A program made the translations under genes and the position numbers. A stretch of 5,864 bases of DNA. Origin: Victivallales bacterium. GTDB lineage: Bacteria; Verrucomicrobiota; Lentisphaeria; Oligosphaerales; Oligosphaeraceae. Location: positions 1 through 5,864 of the forward strand of contig JAGCTA010000468.1 in assembly GCA_017963875.1 (NCBI GenBank), in the 5' to 3' direction. Below are positions 5,466 through 5,864 of the stretch, one piece after another. The notes below the pieces were generated by a model that was not told the DNA's origin, did no database searches, and saw only the letters and a list, made by a program, of their open reading frames with translations. Numbering within the stretch: the stretch's first letter is position 1; every line of letters starts with the position of its first letter.

Positions 5466-5535
5466 TTATTTTCACGTATCCATCGTACTTGCTTTCTATC
5501 AGGCGATCAAGGTAGTATTTGCGTTCTATGATCAT
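5446..5535 (-). pseudogene. N-terminal stub of a second AAA_14 ATPase
   Basis: From ATG at 5535 the minus strand encodes 30 residues beginning MIIERKYYLDRL and including VKIITGIRRC, closely matching VKVITGIRRC at residues 21-30 of the intact ATPase in this window. The match stops exactly before the GKS of Walker A. The frame then runs 13 codons through unrelated residues (QDRICPLSR...) to a TGA. The protein would have no complete P-loop and cannot be an ATPase. The upstream DNA appears preserved and holds a palindrome, so a real gene start was left behind after loss of the rest. Confidence 0.75.
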
Positions 5536-5553
5536 AATTTCTCGTTTAAAAGT

Positions 5554-5571
5554 TTCGGGATAATCCCTGAA
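5554..5571. promoter_or_regulatory. Small palindrome in the leader of the ATPase stub
   Basis: TTC-GGGAT-A-ATCCC-t-GAA, flanked by AAGTTT on both sides, about 20 bp before the stub ATG. It could be an operator or a leader hairpin. It differs from the palindrome next to the intact ATPase, although the neighbouring AAGTTTGAAAC resembles that site's half-site. Confidence 0.35.
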
Positions 5572-5664
5572 GTTTGAAACAGAAAACGCGATAGGCAGAT
5601 GGTGTTGTGCTTAGTGAGACAGCTCTAAATTTGCCGATATTCTGTAAGTTCGTAGAGACACGAA

Positions 5665-5692
5665 CAAAAGTAGCAAGAAACTAGATTACAAA
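5665..5692 (-). promoter_or_regulatory. Possible Bacteroidota promoter for the ATPase stub
   Basis: On the minus strand TTTG (5692-5689) is followed after 16 bp by TACTTTTG (5672-5665), which fits TAnnTTTG. The spacing is a little shorter than usual. It would give a leader of about 120 nt before the stub ATG. Confidence 0.25.
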
Positions 5693-5766
5693 ATGAGCTT
5701 TGAGCGCAAGATATAAAAGAGAGGGGACTAGCAAATTTCTGAAAAACCTCCACAATCCTTTTTCAT

Positions 5767-5793
5767 CCGTGTGTTCCCCCACACGGCTTTTTT
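5767..5793 (+). terminator. Intrinsic terminator in repeat copy 2, first hairpin
   Basis: CCGTGTG (5767-5773) pairs with CACACGG (5780-5786) around a 6-nt loop, followed by C and six T's. It is the counterpart of the hairpin at 5120-5143. Confidence 0.75.
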
Positions 5794-5813
5794 CGGATTT
5801 CCCCCTTTTTCAA

Positions 5814-5841
5814 GCCGTGCGGTTTTCTGCACGGCATTTTT
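5814..5841 (+). terminator. Intrinsic terminator in repeat copy 2, second hairpin
   Basis: GCCGTGC (5814-5820) pairs with GCACGGC (5829-5835) around an 8-nt loop, followed by A and five T's, with a second T-run shortly after. Its stem resembles the first hairpin, suggesting local duplication of the terminator module and then drift with compensating changes. Confidence 0.7.
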
Positions 5842-5864
5842 CGTTTTTTCCCCACGAAATCCCA

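Larger units (their letters stand above)
5536..5701. other. Leader of the ATPase stub, no gene
   Basis: AT-rich DNA between the stub start and repeat copy 2. It contains a GGGAT-A-ATCCC palindrome and a possible minus-strand promoter (5665-5692). No credible reading frame is seen on either strand. Confidence 0.5.
5702..5864 (+). repeat. Terminator-bearing repeat unit, copy 2 (extended)
   Basis: Second copy of the unit at 5040-5171, lacking about 15 nt near its start and carrying an extra hairpin before the shared CCCCACGAAATC-CA end. It reaches the window edge and may continue beyond it. Confidence 0.55.

Noticed and set aside
1..5864. CRISPR array, tRNA, rRNA or integrase attachment site
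   Set aside because: No regularly spaced repeats, no tRNA-like cloverleaf and no integrase gene are seen. The terminator units are only two copies and far apart.

Overview
The window looks like an accessory, gene-decay region of a Bacteroidota (Bacteroidales-like) chromosome or mobile island. The taxonomic hint comes from two archaeal-type AAA_14/DUF4143 ATPase genes (one intact, one a stub), a family carried in many copies by Bacteroidales, from an RloB-like TOPRIM protein, and from AT-rich intergenic DNA with a few TAnnTTTG (-7-like) motifs. No rRNA, tRNA or CRISPR array is visible, so the placement is an inference.

Layout. 1-63: tail of a reading frame entering from the left. 83-442: decayed plus-strand gene, readable as protein but interrupted by two stops. 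476-1129 (minus): intact RloB-like TOPRIM protein, convergent with the decayed gene and lacking an adjacent ATPase partner. 1176-3299: complete insertion sequence of the IS1634 type (IS4 superfamily) with ~31 bp terminal inverted repeats, a 558-aa DDE transposase with a full YREK signature and a 73-aa coiled-coil passenger protein, both on the minus strand and pointing at rloB. It sits only 46 bp upstream of the rloB start. 3381-4721 (plus): intact AAA_14/DUF4143 ATPase, bracketed by two ~36 bp hyphenated palindromes that share a half-site. 4722-5222: no gene, but a possible small RNA ending in a strong terminator. 5223-5535 (minus): the first 30 codons of a second AAA_14 ATPase, cut inside Walker A and joined to the C-terminal ~75 codons of an unrelated gene. 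5702-5864: a second copy of the terminator-bearing repeat, with two hairpins.

How the parts relate. The IS carries its own control region: a UUCG-loop terminator that blocks incoming transcription, a sigma70-like promoter, and a copy of the inner TIR motif over the predicted transcription start. With no terminator visible between the passenger gene and rloB, IS transcription may read into rloB. The IS is clearly more GC-rich than its surroundings and uses consensus Shine-Dalgarno sites, unlike the ATPase gene, which suggests it was acquired from elsewhere. The most unusual structures are the paired palindromes around the ATPase gene and the repeated terminator units on its right.
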